Below, piece by piece: positions 45,676 through 54,034 of a stretch of DNA of 64,000 bases. The notes below the pieces were generated by a model. That model was not told the origin of the DNA and searched no databases. It saw only the letters and a list, made by a program, of their open reading frames with translations. The position numbers and the translations under genes were made by a program. The DNA is taken from contig NZ_CP039727.1 of NCBI RefSeq assembly GCF_005154805.1, positions 3,469,501 through 3,533,500 on the forward strand. The letters run 5' to 3'. Source of the DNA: Bacillus sp. S3 (GTDB lineage Bacteria; Bacillota; Bacilli; Bacillales; Cytobacillaceae). Numbering within the stretch: the first letter of the stretch is position 1; each line of letters starts with the position of its first letter.

Positions 45676-45712
45676 CTTTAGTAATTCTTACTTTTTAAGA
45701 ATATTTCTAAAG
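45676..45712 (-). promoter_or_regulatory. Nested inverted repeat upstream of sodA
   Basis: On the minus strand CTTTAG - ATTCTTA - 5 nt - TAAGAAT - CTAAAG forms two stacked stem blocks (6 and 7 bp) separated by a small internal loop. It starts 36 bp before the sodA ATG. It may be a leader hairpin or an operator. Confidence 0.5.
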
Positions 45713-45932
45713 CTTTAGTCTAAACATACCAAAATTGATGCTTTGTTTCAAATAAAATGCTTTAATTCAAACATATATACATTACCCTTTCCGCATCATT
45801 TTATTCCCGCTTTTAAAAAGGACTTTTTAATTTAGATTTTCAAAAAATTGTCATGATTCATCAAAACAGCATCCTGTCAACGATTTTTGTCATAACTGCA
45901 CTTAACTCCTTCCAAATCATGTAAATACCATA
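45713..45932. other. Intergenic stretch between sodA and the fnr-like gene
   Basis: AT-rich sequence in the 354-bp gap between divergent genes. Apart from the hairpin at 45676-45712 and the fnr promoter at 45933-45961, I see no gene, repeat or clear second operator in it. Confidence 0.5.
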
Positions 45933-45961
45933 TTGACATGTTGTTAACAATTCATTTAAAT
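45933..45961 (+). promoter_or_regulatory. Promoter of the fnr-like gene, with palindrome in the spacer
   Basis: TTGACA (45933-45938), 17-bp spacer, TTAAAT (45956-45961). The spacer contains the perfect palindrome TTGTTAACAA (45941-45950). Confidence 0.65.
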
Positions 45962-45994
45962 CAAGCTGAAGGGCTGATAAAGGAGTGACTAAAT

Positions 45995-46690
45995 ATGCAA
46001 CAACACAGCATCACTATATATAATTTAATGGTCCAATTTTTCCAAAAAAATGAACCCATTCAAAAGTTTAAATCAAATTCCGTGCTTTTCCAAGAAAAGG
46101 ATCCCGTAGAAAATGTTTATTTGCTGTTAAAAGGAAGCATTGCCCTTGGAAGGGTCCATGTTAGGGGAAAGGATTTCATTTTAAAAATCTTAAATGATCG
46201 GGAATTAATGGTTGAATATCAATTATTTAAAGCCCATCCTCATTATCAATTTTACGCAAAAACCTTAACAGACTGCGAATGTCTTGTTATTAAAAAGGAA
46301 CAATTTGAGGATTTTGTCTTAACAGATCCTGATGCAATGAAGGCACTTATTGCTTGGTTAAGCACCGGGTATTTAAAAGCTCAAATGAAATGTCAGGATT
46401 TAATTATGAATGGAAAAAAAGGGGGGCTATACTCCATCCTTATCCGACTTTGTAATTCTTATGGAGTAAAAACAGACAATGGGATTCTTATTAATCTCCC
46501 TTTAACACATCAAGAATTAGCTAATTTAACCTACGGTACGAGAGAGGTCATACAACGAGCCTTAAAAGATCTACGTGAGAAAGATATTATTTCATATGAA
46601 AATCAAATGTTTACAGTTAAAAATGTGAATTACTTGAAAGAGGAAGTTGATTGCCAAAACTGTTCGTTTGAAATCTGCGGACTTAATTAA
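45995..46690 (+). CDS. fnr: Crp/Fnr-family regulator with C-terminal FeS cysteine motif (FNR-like)
   Basis: A 231-aa regulator: an N-terminal cyclic-nucleotide-binding-type barrel (VLFQEKDPVENVYLLLKGSIALGRVHVRGKDFILKIL), dimer helix, and a C-terminal HTH (LTHQELANLTYGTREVIQRALKDLREKDII). The end carries Cys 220, 223 and 228 in DCQNCSFEIC, the same C-x2-C-x4-C pattern that holds the oxygen-sensitive [4Fe-4S] cluster of B. subtilis Fnr. Control of anaerobic genes is thus likely. AAAGGAG lies 9 nt before the ATG. B. subtilis fnr is next to narK, so this may be a paralogue; the symbol is tentative. Confidence 0.8.
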   Translation: MQQHSITIYNLMVQFFQKNEPIQKFKSNSVLFQEKDPVENVYLLLKGSIALGRVHVRGKDFILKILNDRELMVEYQLFKAHPHYQFYAKTLTDCECLVIKKEQFEDFVLTDPDAMKALIAWLSTGYLKAQMKCQDLIMNGKKGGLYSILIRLCNSYGVKTDNGILINLPLTHQELANLTYGTREVIQRALKDLREKDIISYENQMFTVKNVNYLKEEVDCQNCSFEICGLN

Positions 46691-46771
46691 TTTTCTGAGA
46701 AACCACTTTGGGTAGCTTTTTACTATTTCACAAGCTACAATAGAAATGAATCTGTTTAAAGGTGGTCCAGT

Positions 46772-47545
46772 ATGAATATTTTCAAACAATTTTATAAGAG
46801 TATCTACTCTCCAAAGGATATTGCTTTATATCGTTTTCAAGGAATCGGAAAAACGATTTTATACGTTTTTTTCCTAACCTTCATTTCAGTTCTTCCGTCT
46901 ATTATTTATTTAAGTACTGCACTTACAACGGGAATAGATTCTGCGCGATCAATTATCAAAGATGAAGCACCTGACTTTTCAATACAGAATGGTCAGCTGT
47001 CAGCTAAGACTGAGGTTCCAATTACCATTAATAAAGATGATTTTACCATTATTATTGATCCAACTGGAGCCATTTCGGATGCAGATGTGGAGAATGAAGG
47101 AAATGCCTTCGCCATGTTAAGGGATGAGTTTGTCCTCTCTTCAGGTGGACGGACTGATACATATTCCTATTCAATGTTGCAAGACCTTCATATTACGAAG
47201 AATGATTTCCTTGATTTCACTAATACGATTGGTGGATTAAAGGGAATAATCATCCCAGTTGCATCACTATTAATTTATTTGGTTTCCAGTGCCGCTAGCT
47301 TTATTGAGGTATCGATATTAGCCTTGTTTGGTCTCGCATTAAAAAATCTTTTAGGCAGAAAGCTGAATTACCGACAATTATGGAGAATGGCTGCATACAG
47401 TGAAACCCTTCCAACCTTATTTTTCACCATTATGGCGGCTGTTAAAACGTCCGTACCAAACAGCTTTGTCATTAACTGGGTTGTCGCCATTATCGTCTTA
47501 TCCTTAGCCATAAACGAAATGCCTAAACCGAAAAAAGCAAATTAA
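46772..47545 (+). CDS. yqgB: DUF1189 membrane protein YqgB
   Basis: A 257-aa membrane protein of the DUF1189 family: an N-terminal stretch FKQFYKSIYSPKDIALYRFQGIGKTILYVFFLTFISVLPSIIYL, an extracytosolic domain of about 110 residues (PITINKDDFTIIIDPTG...), then three to four helices. B. subtilis YqgB sits at the same place; the function is unknown. AAAGGTGG lies 7 nt before the ATG. Confidence 0.88.
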   Translation: MNIFKQFYKSIYSPKDIALYRFQGIGKTILYVFFLTFISVLPSIIYLSTALTTGIDSARSIIKDEAPDFSIQNGQLSAKTEVPITINKDDFTIIIDPTGAISDADVENEGNAFAMLRDEFVLSSGGRTDTYSYSMLQDLHITKNDFLDFTNTIGGLKGIIIPVASLLIYLVSSAASFIEVSILALFGLALKNLLGRKLNYRQLWRMAAYSETLPTLFFTIMAAVKTSVPNSFVINWVVAIIVLSLAINEMPKPKKAN

Positions 47546-47576
47546 AAATGCGCCCGAGGGGGGCGTATTTTTTTAT
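47544..47576 (+). terminator. Terminator of yqgB
   Basis: 12-bp stem AAAAATGCGCCC/GGGCGTATTTTT (47544-47555 with 47561-47572, one G-U), starting inside the stop codon, followed by Ts. Confidence 0.85.
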
Positions 47577-47641
47577 TGAGTACTTTTTAAGAGTGGACAA
47601 GCATAGGAATGTATAAACATTCCCTTTTGGAGGCTTGTACA

Positions 47642-47974
47642 ATGAAAAAGATAGTAGGATTTCTTTTTGTTATTTTAGTCATATATGTTATTTACTTTGA
47701 CTTAACCGTGGGTACCCTGCCCGCCTCCAATACGAAGCAGGTTGATGCCAAAATCGAGTCTATTGAAAAGTTGTCCAAAACAGACATACCTTCCTTCGCT
47801 GCAGAAGTAAAACCCGGTGAAACCGTGATTTCAATTGTCGAGCACGAATTAAATAAACCAATTCCAGTCTCTATCACAGATTTGATTGAAGACTTTAGTG
47901 AACTGAATCCAGGACAATCCCCGGAAAAAATTCAAATTGGTGCTACATATCTATTCCCTGATTACTCAAACTAA
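47642..47974 (+). CDS. yqfZ: Membrane-anchored LysM-like protein YqfZ
   Basis: A 110-aa protein with an N-terminal transmembrane anchor (IVGFLFVILVIYVIYFDL) and an external part that ends in a LysM-like module: EVKPGETVISIVEHELNKPIPVSITDLIEDFSELNPGQSPEKIQIGATYLFPDY. ATG 47642 follows GGAGG by 8 nt; an upstream in-frame start is not needed. It precedes ispG as in B. subtilis. The function is unknown; wall binding is inferred from the module. Confidence 0.85.
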   Translation: MKKIVGFLFVILVIYVIYFDLTVGTLPASNTKQVDAKIESIEKLSKTDIPSFAAEVKPGETVISIVEHELNKPIPVSITDLIEDFSELNPGQSPEKIQIGATYLFPDYSN

Positions 47975-48082
47975 AGTGGATAGATGCTTATTCTTGTCAA
48001 AATCTGCTGTGGACTGATACAATTAAGTCGAATTGTTTAAATACAATTATTCGAATTCATTTTGAAGGAGAGCGAATTCCAC

Positions 48083-49192
48083 GTGAGTGAAATTATACAT
48101 CGCACAAAAACCCGTCCAATTAAAGTCGGCAATTTAACGATTGGCGGGAGCAATGAACTTATTATTCAAAGCATGACAACAACAAAGACTCATGATGTTG
48201 AAGCAACCGTTGCGGAAATTAAACGCCTTGAGGACGCTGGATGTCAGATTGTCCGTGTGGCCTGTCCTGATGAACGGGCGGCAAATGCCATTCCGGAAAT
48301 CAAAAAAAGGATCAACATTCCACTTGTGGTCGACATCCACTTTGACTATAAATTAGCACTTAAAGCCATTGAAGGCGGAGCCGATAAGATCCGAATCAAC
48401 CCGGGAAACATTGGAAGACGAGAAAAGGTCGAGGCGGTCGTAAAAGCTGCTAAGGAACGCGGTATCCCTATTCGAATTGGGGTAAACGCCGGATCGCTTG
48501 AACGTAAAATCTTGGAGAAATACGGATATCCAACTGCCGATGGAATGGTGGAGAGTGCCCTTCATCATATTAAAATTCTCGAAGATTTAGATTTCCATGA
48601 CATTATTGTTTCCATGAAAGCTTCAGATGTCAATCTTGCAATCGAGGCATATGAAAAAGCAGCACGCGCATTTGATTACCCGTTACATTTAGGTATTACT
48701 GAATCTGGAACGCTTTTTTCCGGTACCGTAAAAAGTGCGGCAGGACTAGGCGCGATCATTAGTAAAGGGATTGGCAATACGCTCCGTATATCCTTGAGTG
48801 CCGATCCGGTTCAGGAAGTAAAAGTTGCCCGAGAACTCTTAAAGGTATTTGGCCTTTCGTCAAATGCAGCAACATTAATTTCCTGCCCAACCTGCGGAAG
48901 AATTGAAATTGACCTCATTAGCATTGCAAATGAGGTCGAGGAGTATATTTCAACTATTAAAGCACCAATTAAGGTGTCTGTTTTAGGCTGTGCAGTCAAT
49001 GGTCCTGGTGAGGCTCGTGAAGCAGATATCGGGATTGCCGGTGCCCGCGGCGAAGGGTTGTTATTTAGAAAAGGTGAAATTGTCCGGAAGGTACCCGAAG
49101 CAGATATGGTTGAGGAATTGAAAAAAGAAATTGATCTTGTTGCAGAGGAATATTTCCAAAAAAAGGCTGAAGAAGAAAAGCTAACGAAATAA
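48083..49192 (+). CDS. ispG: 4-hydroxy-3-methylbut-2-enyl diphosphate synthase (flavodoxin), IspG
   Basis: Penultimate enzyme of the MEP isoprenoid pathway; makes HMBPP from ME-cPP with a [4Fe-4S] cluster. The 369-aa protein has the TIM-barrel part ([29 protein letters not shown]) and the cluster domain with [12 protein letters not shown] and [23 protein letters not shown]. The start is GTG 48083 with GAAGGAG 12 nt upstream; the frame is open further left but that would pass through the ribosome binding site. The partner enzyme gene ispH lies 7 kb downstream. Confidence 0.96.
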   Translation: MSEIIHRTKTRPIKVGNLTIGGSNELIIQSMTTTKTHDVEATVAEIKRLEDAGCQIVRVACPDERAANAIPEIKKRINIPLVVDIHFDYKLALKAIEGGADKIRINPGNIGRREKVEAVVKAAKERGIPIRIGVNAGSLERKILEKYGYPTADGMVESALHHIKILEDLDFHDIIVSMKASDVNLAIEAYEKAARAFDYPLHLGITESGTLFSGTVKSAAGLGAIISKGIGNTLRISLSADPVQEVKVARELLKVFGLSSNAATLISCPTCGRIEIDLISIANEVEEYISTIKAPIKVSVLGCAVNGPGEAREADIGIAGARGEGLLFRKGEIVRKVPEADMVEELKKEIDLVAEEYFQKKAEEEKLTK

Positions 49193-49199
49193 ATATTAA

Positions 49200-49232
49200 G
49201 AAACCCGGTTTTTTAGTAACCGGGTTTCTTTT
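49200..49232 (+). terminator. Terminator of ispG
   Basis: Perfect 11-bp stem GAAACCCGGTT/AACCGGGTTTC (49200-49210 with 49218-49228) followed by TTTTCT. Confidence 0.9.
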
Positions 49233-49237
49233 CTATA

Positions 49238-49295
49238 TCCAGCTCCAGCGCCCTAGCGGCGAGACGCCGCTGATCAGGCGCATACGCCTTTTTTG
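49238..49295. repeat. GC-rich two-hairpin element, candidate dispersed repeat
   Basis: A GC-rich island in an AT-rich gap. It begins CCAGCTCCAGCGCCCTAG, then AGCGGCG-AGA-CGCCGCT (49255-49271) and AGGCG-CATA-CGCCT (49276-49289) followed by five Ts. Similar CAGCTCCAGCGCC blocks occur as short dispersed repeats in Bacillaceae genomes as I recall. No second copy is seen in this window. Confidence 0.55.
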
Positions 49296-49313
49296 CTCCT
49301 ATTGCAAGATCTG

Positions 49314-49796
49314 TTAAAAGAACGGAAGTATGAAGATACCAACAACAATCGATATCACTCCGATACCGATTGCCCAAGCCCCTAGGCCCGTGGCACCTCT
49401 GCTTCTGGCAACGAACCCTAACACAATACCTGCAGCACCAAATAGAATAGGCATTACAAATAGGGATAAAATCGATAGTGCTAATGCAAGGGTACCCATT
49501 CCTGTACCGCCAGCAGTACGCTCCCGATTTTCATCCTGTTCCCTTTTCCGGATTAGAGGAACAGGTGCAGCAATTTCTGCAGCTGTTTCTTCTCTAAATT
49601 CAGAAGATCGTAACGGAACAGAAGCACCAATTTCAGGAACATGCTCTTCTTTTTTCAATGAATAGGAAGTCCTAATAGGTGCAGCGATTTCTGATGCTGC
49701 TTCCTCCCTGAATTCTGCGGGAGAATTGGGAATATCTTGACCAATTATCGAACTTCGAAGAGCTTCTTGCACCCTCGTGTCTCTTTCATCTGCCAT
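49314..49796 (-). CDS. yqfX: YqfX family membrane protein
   Basis: A 160-aa protein. The N-terminal ~95 residues are polar and contain a duplicated motif, EFREEAASEIAAPI (near residue 28) and EFREETAAEIAAPV (near residue 67). The C-terminal part has two transmembrane helices (LALALSILSLFVMPILFGAAGIVLGFVARSRG and GAWAIGIGVISIVVGIFILPFF), like DUF4190-type proteins. GAGGG precedes the ATG. Place and end match B. subtilis YqfX; the role is unknown. Confidence 0.82.
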   Translation of the reverse strand: MADERDTRVQEALRSSIIGQDIPNSPAEFREEAASEIAAPIRTSYSLKKEEHVPEIGASVPLRSSEFREETAAEIAAPVPLIRKREQDENRERTAGGTGMGTLALALSILSLFVMPILFGAAGIVLGFVARSRGATGLGAWAIGIGVISIVVGIFILPFF

Positions 49797-49986
49797 CCTA
49801 ATCCCTCACTTTCAGTTATAGGAGCATTACTTATTGTTTACGTCTCTTCTCTTTTTACTATGTTAATGATTGTCTTAAATAGGTGATTATTTCATATGCC
49901 GAGAATTATTTCATAAAAATAAATACTTCATTGTCCCGTTATTTTGGTAAAATATAATGAGATAATAAGATGAAGGTGAAGACACA

Positions 49987-50595
49987 ATGAGAAAAAAATT
50001 CGGAATTGATATTGACGGCACCGTAACATGTCCGACTTCAATCATCCCTTTTATAAATAAAGCCTTTGGTATGAATATTATGTATGAGGATGTAAACCAG
50101 TATGACCTCACACCTTTTGTAAATGTTTCAGAAAAGGAATTTGCAAAATGGTTTATTGAAAACGAGCCGGTTATTTATCAGGAATCCCCGCCTGCCCAAG
50201 GTGCGGTGAACATTCTTAATAAATGGAAACATAAACATGAACTGTTTTTTATCAGTGCCCGCGGATCCCACTTGCTTGATGTCACAGAGGAATGGTTCTT
50301 GCAATATGGCTTAACCTTTCACCATATTGAACTAATTGGCTCTCATGATAAAGTGGAAACAGCTAAGAAACATAAAGTGGATATCTTTTTTGAGGATAAA
50401 CATGATAATGCCGTCATGATTCATGAAGAGTGCCGAATTCCGGTTATTTTATTTGATACACCTTACAATCAGGATCCAATCCCTGCAGGTGTCATCCGCG
50501 TGAGCAACTGGGAAGAAGCCAACTTGTGGGTAGATAAATGGTTAAAGCAGGAAAAAACAAATCGTGAAGAGGCTGGTATATCCCATTCACGTTAA
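49987..50595 (+). CDS. yqfW: HAD-superfamily 5'-nucleotidase-like protein YqfW
   Basis: A 202-aa HAD hydrolase of the NT5C (deoxyribonucleotidase-like) family. Motif I is DIDGTVT (nucleophile and acid Asp), motif II is FFISARGS, motif III/IV is KKHKVDIFFEDKHDNAVMIHEE. A cap is formed by residues about 30-75. It probably removes phosphate from a small nucleotide-like substrate; the exact one is unknown. GAAGGTGA lies 8 nt before the ATG. Same position as B. subtilis yqfW. Confidence 0.88.
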   Translation: MRKKFGIDIDGTVTCPTSIIPFINKAFGMNIMYEDVNQYDLTPFVNVSEKEFAKWFIENEPVIYQESPPAQGAVNILNKWKHKHELFFISARGSHLLDVTEEWFLQYGLTFHHIELIGSHDKVETAKKHKVDIFFEDKHDNAVMIHEECRIPVILFDTPYNQDPIPAGVIRVSNWEEANLWVDKWLKQEKTNREEAGISHSR

Positions 50596-50629
50596 AACCA
50601 GCTTGTGCGAATGCACAAGCTGGTTTTTT
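50594..50629. terminator. Bidirectional terminator yqfW/zur
   Basis: A 15-bp perfect stem with AAAACCAGC.../...GCTGGTTTT (50594-50608 with 50613-50627) lies between converging stops. Confidence 0.92.
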
Positions 50630-51038
50630 AATGACATTCCGGGCATCGTCCATAAATTTCAAATTTATGCCCAGATATGTCGTATCCTTTTAAATTTTCA
50701 CTTAATCCATCCATTGGACATGTATCAATCTCTTTTGTTTTACCACAGTCGAGGCAGATAAAGTGATGATGATGCTGGTGTCTTGAACAAGTAAAGCGGA
50801 AATGCTTTTCACCGGATAACTCTGTCATTTCTAATATCCCCATATTTACAAACAAAGTCAGGTTCCGATAAATGGTATCAAAGCTCAATCCTGGATAATC
50901 TTCCTTTAATTGGTCAAGAACCTCCTTGGCCGTTAAATATTTATCACTATCAGCAAATAATTGGAGCATATCCTCCCGTTTTCCCGTTTGTTTAAATCCA
51001 TTTTCTTTTAAGTACTGAATTGCTTCATGTACGTTCAC
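50628..51038 (-). CDS. zur: Zinc uptake repressor Zur (Fur family)
   Basis: A zinc-sensing repressor of 136 aa. It has the winged-helix N-domain ([47 protein letters not shown]), the sensor region [21 protein letters not shown] and two structural CxxC motifs (CLDC, CPEC). The start is GTG 51038, which has AGGTGGTG 6 nt upstream and aligns with B. subtilis Zur MNVQEAL. It overlaps znuB by 14 bp, so zur is made together with the transporter it controls. Confidence 0.96.
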   Translation of the reverse strand: MNVHEAIQYLKENGFKQTGKREDMLQLFADSDKYLTAKEVLDQLKEDYPGLSFDTIYRNLTLFVNMGILEMTELSGEKHFRFTCSRHQHHHHFICLDCGKTKEIDTCPMDGLSENLKGYDISGHKFEIYGRCPECH

Positions 51039-51885
51039 TCTGCTCACCACCTATAGCACTTGTTAGTTTTTTATAAAAGATTGTTATGATCAAAATGAAA
51101 ACTGCTAGCATAACGATCGTTCCTCCTGGTGCCAAATCCAGATAGTAGGCCGTAAAAAGCCCGCCAAGAACAGATACTTCCCCAAAAAGGAGGGAGAAAA
51201 AAATAGTCTGTTTAAACCCTTTGGCAATTCGAATACTTGCAGCAACAGGTAAGGTCATTAATGAGGAAACTAACAGAATCCCGACAATTCTCATGGATGC
51301 TGCAATGACAAGGGCCACCATGACAATAAAGATGAAATGAATGCTTTTGGCAGCAATCCCGGAAGCCTTTGCATGCTCTTCATCAAATGAGAGTAAAAAC
51401 AGCTCTTTGTATAATAAAATGATCACTAAAATAACTACTAGACTAATGATAAAAATAACCCATAAATCCGTTCGGCTGACTGCAGATACGCTGCCAAACA
51501 AATAACTAAACAAATCTGTATTAAAGCCATTAGCAAGTGAAATAAAAATGACTCCCAAGCCAATCCCGCCGGATAAAATAATCGGGATAGCTAATTCCTG
51601 ATAATGTTTATAAACCCCTCTTAGTTTTTCAATAAATAACGCCCCTCCCACGGAAAATACCATTCCTAAGTAAAGGGGATTCAACCCTGACATCATCGTA
51701 TACTTTCTTTCAATGAGCAGGCTTGCTGCAATTCCCGCTAGTGTCACATGGCTAAGGGCATCGGCAATCAATGATAATCTTCTGACGACGATAAAAACCC
51801 CCAGCAACGGGGCAAGAAATCCAATCATCAATCCTGTAAGGAAAGCATTTTGTAAAAATTCATAATGAAATAATCCTTGAATCAT
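51025..51885 (-). CDS. znuB: Zinc ABC transporter permease (ZnuB/AdcB type)
   Basis: Channel subunit of a high-affinity metal importer of the ABC-3 family, 286 aa with eight to nine transmembrane helices. It has [21 protein letters not shown], typical of zinc/manganese permeases, and the ATPase-contact region [23 protein letters not shown]. Zinc specificity is inferred from its overlap with zur. It overlaps znuC in an ATGA arrangement. The matching solute-binding protein (ZnuA) is not in the window. Confidence 0.92.
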   Translation of the reverse strand: MIQGLFHYEFLQNAFLTGLMIGFLAPLLGVFIVVRRLSLIADALSHVTLAGIAASLLIERKYTMMSGLNPLYLGMVFSVGGALFIEKLRGVYKHYQELAIPIILSGGIGLGVIFISLANGFNTDLFSYLFGSVSAVSRTDLWVIFIISLVVILVIILLYKELFLLSFDEEHAKASGIAAKSIHFIFIVMVALVIAASMRIVGILLVSSLMTLPVAASIRIAKGFKQTIFFSLLFGEVSVLGGLFTAYYLDLAPGGTIVMLAVFILIITIFYKKLTSAIGGEQSERT

Positions 51886-52655
51886 TTTACAACGCCTCCG
51901 TGTTCATGATGATGAGCAAGAACATGAACCTCATGACCATACACCTTAGACAATCCAGTTGTGCTAAGCTGCTCAAATTCTGCTGTTTCTCCATGGAAAT
52001 GCAAATGTTTATTCAAACAAGCCACATGTGAGACCTTATCCGAAATGGTTCCAATATCATGTGTAACTAATAAAAGCGTAATGTCCCGGCTCTTATTTAA
52101 TTCACCAAGCATTTGATAAAAGGAACTAACATTTTCCGCATCAACACCTACTGTAGGCTCATCCAATATCAGAAGGCTTGGTTCACTAACAAGTGCGCGG
52201 GCAATAAAAACTCTTTGCTGCTGACCGCCGGAGAGTTCTCCAATATTTCTGCTGCTAAATTCCTTCATTCCCACGGCCTCTAGAACTTCATTTACCTTTT
52301 TTGAATGTTCTTTCTTAAAGAACTTAAACAGTCCTAACTTTTTGGTTAAACCACTCGCAACCACCTCAAATACAGTTGCCGGGAAGCCCGTATTAAAGGA
52401 ATTGGCCTTTTGCGAAACATAACCGATTTTTTGCCAGTCTTTAAATTTATTTATTTCTTGGCCGAATAAAAAGATTTCCCCTTTGTGTGGTTTTAATAAA
52501 CCTAAAATTAACTTTAACAATGTGGATTTTCCGGATCCGTTTGGACCAACAATCGCCAAAAAAGAACCATCTGGTACATCCAGGTTGATATCCTCTAGGA
52601 CAGTATCTCTTTCATACCGATAAAAAAGATGTTTTATTTCAATTATTGATTGCAT
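51882..52655 (-). CDS. znuC: Zinc ABC transporter ATP-binding protein (ZnuC/AdcC type)
   Basis: ATPase of the same importer, 257 aa. Walker A is VGPNGSGKSTLLKLI, the Q-loop GYVSQKANSFNTGFPATV, the signature [16 protein letters not shown], Walker B LLILDEPTVGVD, and the switch His is in LLVTHDIG. The tail is His-rich ([17 protein letters not shown]), common in zinc transporters. The start is ATG 52655; in-frame GTGs a few codons earlier are alternatives. A Zur-like box lies about 22 bp upstream. Confidence 0.94.
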   Translation of the reverse strand: MQSIIEIKHLFYRYERDTVLEDINLDVPDGSFLAIVGPNGSGKSTLLKLILGLLKPHKGEIFLFGQEINKFKDWQKIGYVSQKANSFNTGFPATVFEVVASGLTKKLGLFKFFKKEHSKKVNEVLEAVGMKEFSSRNIGELSGGQQQRVFIARALVSEPSLLILDEPTVGVDAENVSSFYQMLGELNKSRDITLLLVTHDIGTISDKVSHVACLNKHLHFHGETAEFEQLSTTGLSKVYGHEVHVLAHHHEHGGVVK

Positions 52656-52676
52656 AGTTTGCACTCTCACCTTTAA

Positions 52677-52697
52677 TTATAAGAATCATTCCGATTT
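52677..52697 (-). promoter_or_regulatory. Zur box upstream of znuC
   Basis: On the minus strand AAATCGGAATGATT is followed by a degenerate right half. It agrees with the B. subtilis Zur consensus (AAATCGTAAT-N-ATTACGATTT) at about 14 of 20 positions, the left half almost perfectly. Confidence 0.65.
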
Positions 52698-52830
52698 AAC
52701 TTCAAGTAGTATACAATAGGAGTTTCTGATTGTAAAGGCGGAAGAACCGTTTACAAATTACTTGGCCACTCATATTCCATTGTCACACTCCCCGGCCTTC
52801 TTCATACATTAGCATGGAGGAGTGGTGAGG

Positions 52831-53088
52831 GTGAAAATATTTGAGAGCATCATTAATCATAAAATTAACACGATAACGGCTGAAGAACTGCTAAAGTATG
52901 CAACTCAGTTTAATATCTCCGTCAATCGGCCGCAGGCGAAAAAAATTGCCGAATACTTACGAGGAAAAAATATCAATATTTTTAACGATAAAGAACGTGC
53001 CCTTTTAATTAAACAAATCGCAAAAGCAGCCGGTCCTGAAACGGCACGGGAAGTGAATAAACTTTTTATGCAATTAACAAAAAGTTAA
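52831..53088 (+). CDS. yqfT: YqfT family protein (DUF2624)
   Basis: An 85-aa soluble helical protein, MKIFESIINHKINTITAEELLKYATQFNISVNRPQAKKIAEYLRGKNINIFNDKERALLIKQIAKAAGPETAREVNKLFMQL, matching the DUF2624/YqfT family of Bacilli, function unknown. I set the start at GTG 52831, 10 nt after GGAGG; GTG 52822 would be too close. It is divergent from znuC and converges on nfo with a shared terminator. Confidence 0.85.
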   Translation: MKIFESIINHKINTITAEELLKYATQFNISVNRPQAKKIAEYLRGKNINIFNDKERALLIKQIAKAAGPETAREVNKLFMQLTKS

Positions 53089-53115
53089 AAGCTGTGCCAA
53101 GGCACAGCTTTTAAT
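53087..53115. terminator. Bidirectional terminator yqfT/nfo
   Basis: A perfect 12-bp stem AAAAGCTGTGCC/GGCACAGCTTTT (53087-53098 with 53101-53112) has a tight loop; it touches both stop codons. Confidence 0.88.
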
Positions 53116-54008
53116 TATCCTTGCATTATTTGATCAAGCACATCTTCATTGAATTGCTGTTTACGAAGCATGTCTATTTCAAATTTGTAGGGCGCTTTTT
53201 TATTGTTCTTATCTTCGCCGACAAATGGAGTTTCTAGGATTTTAGGAACTTCCATTAGTTGTGGATGATGAACGATGTAGTTTAGAGTCTTAAAGCCGAT
53301 ATGGCCAAAACCGATATTTTCGTGACGGTCCTTTCTCATCCCTACTGCATTTTTACTATCATTGATATGGAGCACCTTTAGTTTCTCCAAACCAATAATC
53401 CTATCAAACTCATTTAAGACCCCGTCAAAGTCTTCGACAAGATTATAGCCGGCGTCATGTGTATGGCATGTATCAAAGCAAACAGACAGCCTATCACTGT
53501 AATTTACACCATCGATAATCATCGCCAATTCCTCAAACGACTTTCCGCACTCCGATCCTTTGCCTGCCATTGTTTCCAAAGCTATTTGCACTTGCTCCTT
53601 ACCTGTTAAAACTTCATTCAAGCCTTCAATAATTTTCTTAATTCCTTCTTCTGTACCTGCCCCCACATGTGCACCAGGATGAAGAACGATTTGTGTTGCC
53701 CCTAGAGCTTCAGTTCGTTCAATTTCAGTTCGAAGAAATCTTACACCTAATTCAAACGTGTCAGGATTCGTGGTATTTCCAATATTGATTATATACGGAG
53801 CATGGACAACAATTTCTGAAATCCCATTCGCTTCCATATGTCTTTGCCCTGCTTCAATATTTAGGTCTTCAATTTTCTTTCTCCTCGTGTTTTGCGGTGC
53901 ACCCGTATAGATCATAAACGTATTGGCACCATATGACACTGCTTCTTCACTTGCCGCGAGCAACATCTTTTTTCCACTCATCGAAACATGTGAGCCTATT
54001 TTCAACAT
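53115..54008 (-). CDS. nfo: Endonuclease IV (AP endonuclease)
   Basis: Cuts DNA 5' to abasic sites in base excision repair, using three zinc ions; important in spores. The 297-aa TIM barrel shows the family signatures [74 protein letters not shown] and ILETP. All metal His/Asp/Glu ligands appear to be present. GGGAGAG lies 8 nt before the ATG. It follows cshB by 26 bp, as in B. subtilis (yqfR-yqfS). Confidence 0.97.
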   Translation of the reverse strand: MLKIGSHVSMSGKKMLLAASEEAVSYGANTFMIYTGAPQNTRRKKIEDLNIEAGQRHMEANGISEIVVHAPYIINIGNTTNPDTFELGVRFLRTEIERTEALGATQIVLHPGAHVGAGTEEGIKKIIEGLNEVLTGKEQVQIALETMAGKGSECGKSFEELAMIIDGVNYSDRLSVCFDTCHTHDAGYNLVEDFDGVLNEFDRIIGLEKLKVLHINDSKNAVGMRKDRHENIGFGHIGFKTLNYIVHHPQLMEVPKILETPFVGEDKNNKKAPYKFEIDMLRKQQFNEDVLDQIMQG

Positions 54009-54034
54009 TTTCTAACTCTCCCTTTCCAAACCGA

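Noticed and set aside
46700..46740. Possible terminator after the fnr-like gene (GTAGCT/AGCTAC)
   Set aside because: Stem of 6 bp with a 15-nt loop and no T-run; too weak to call.
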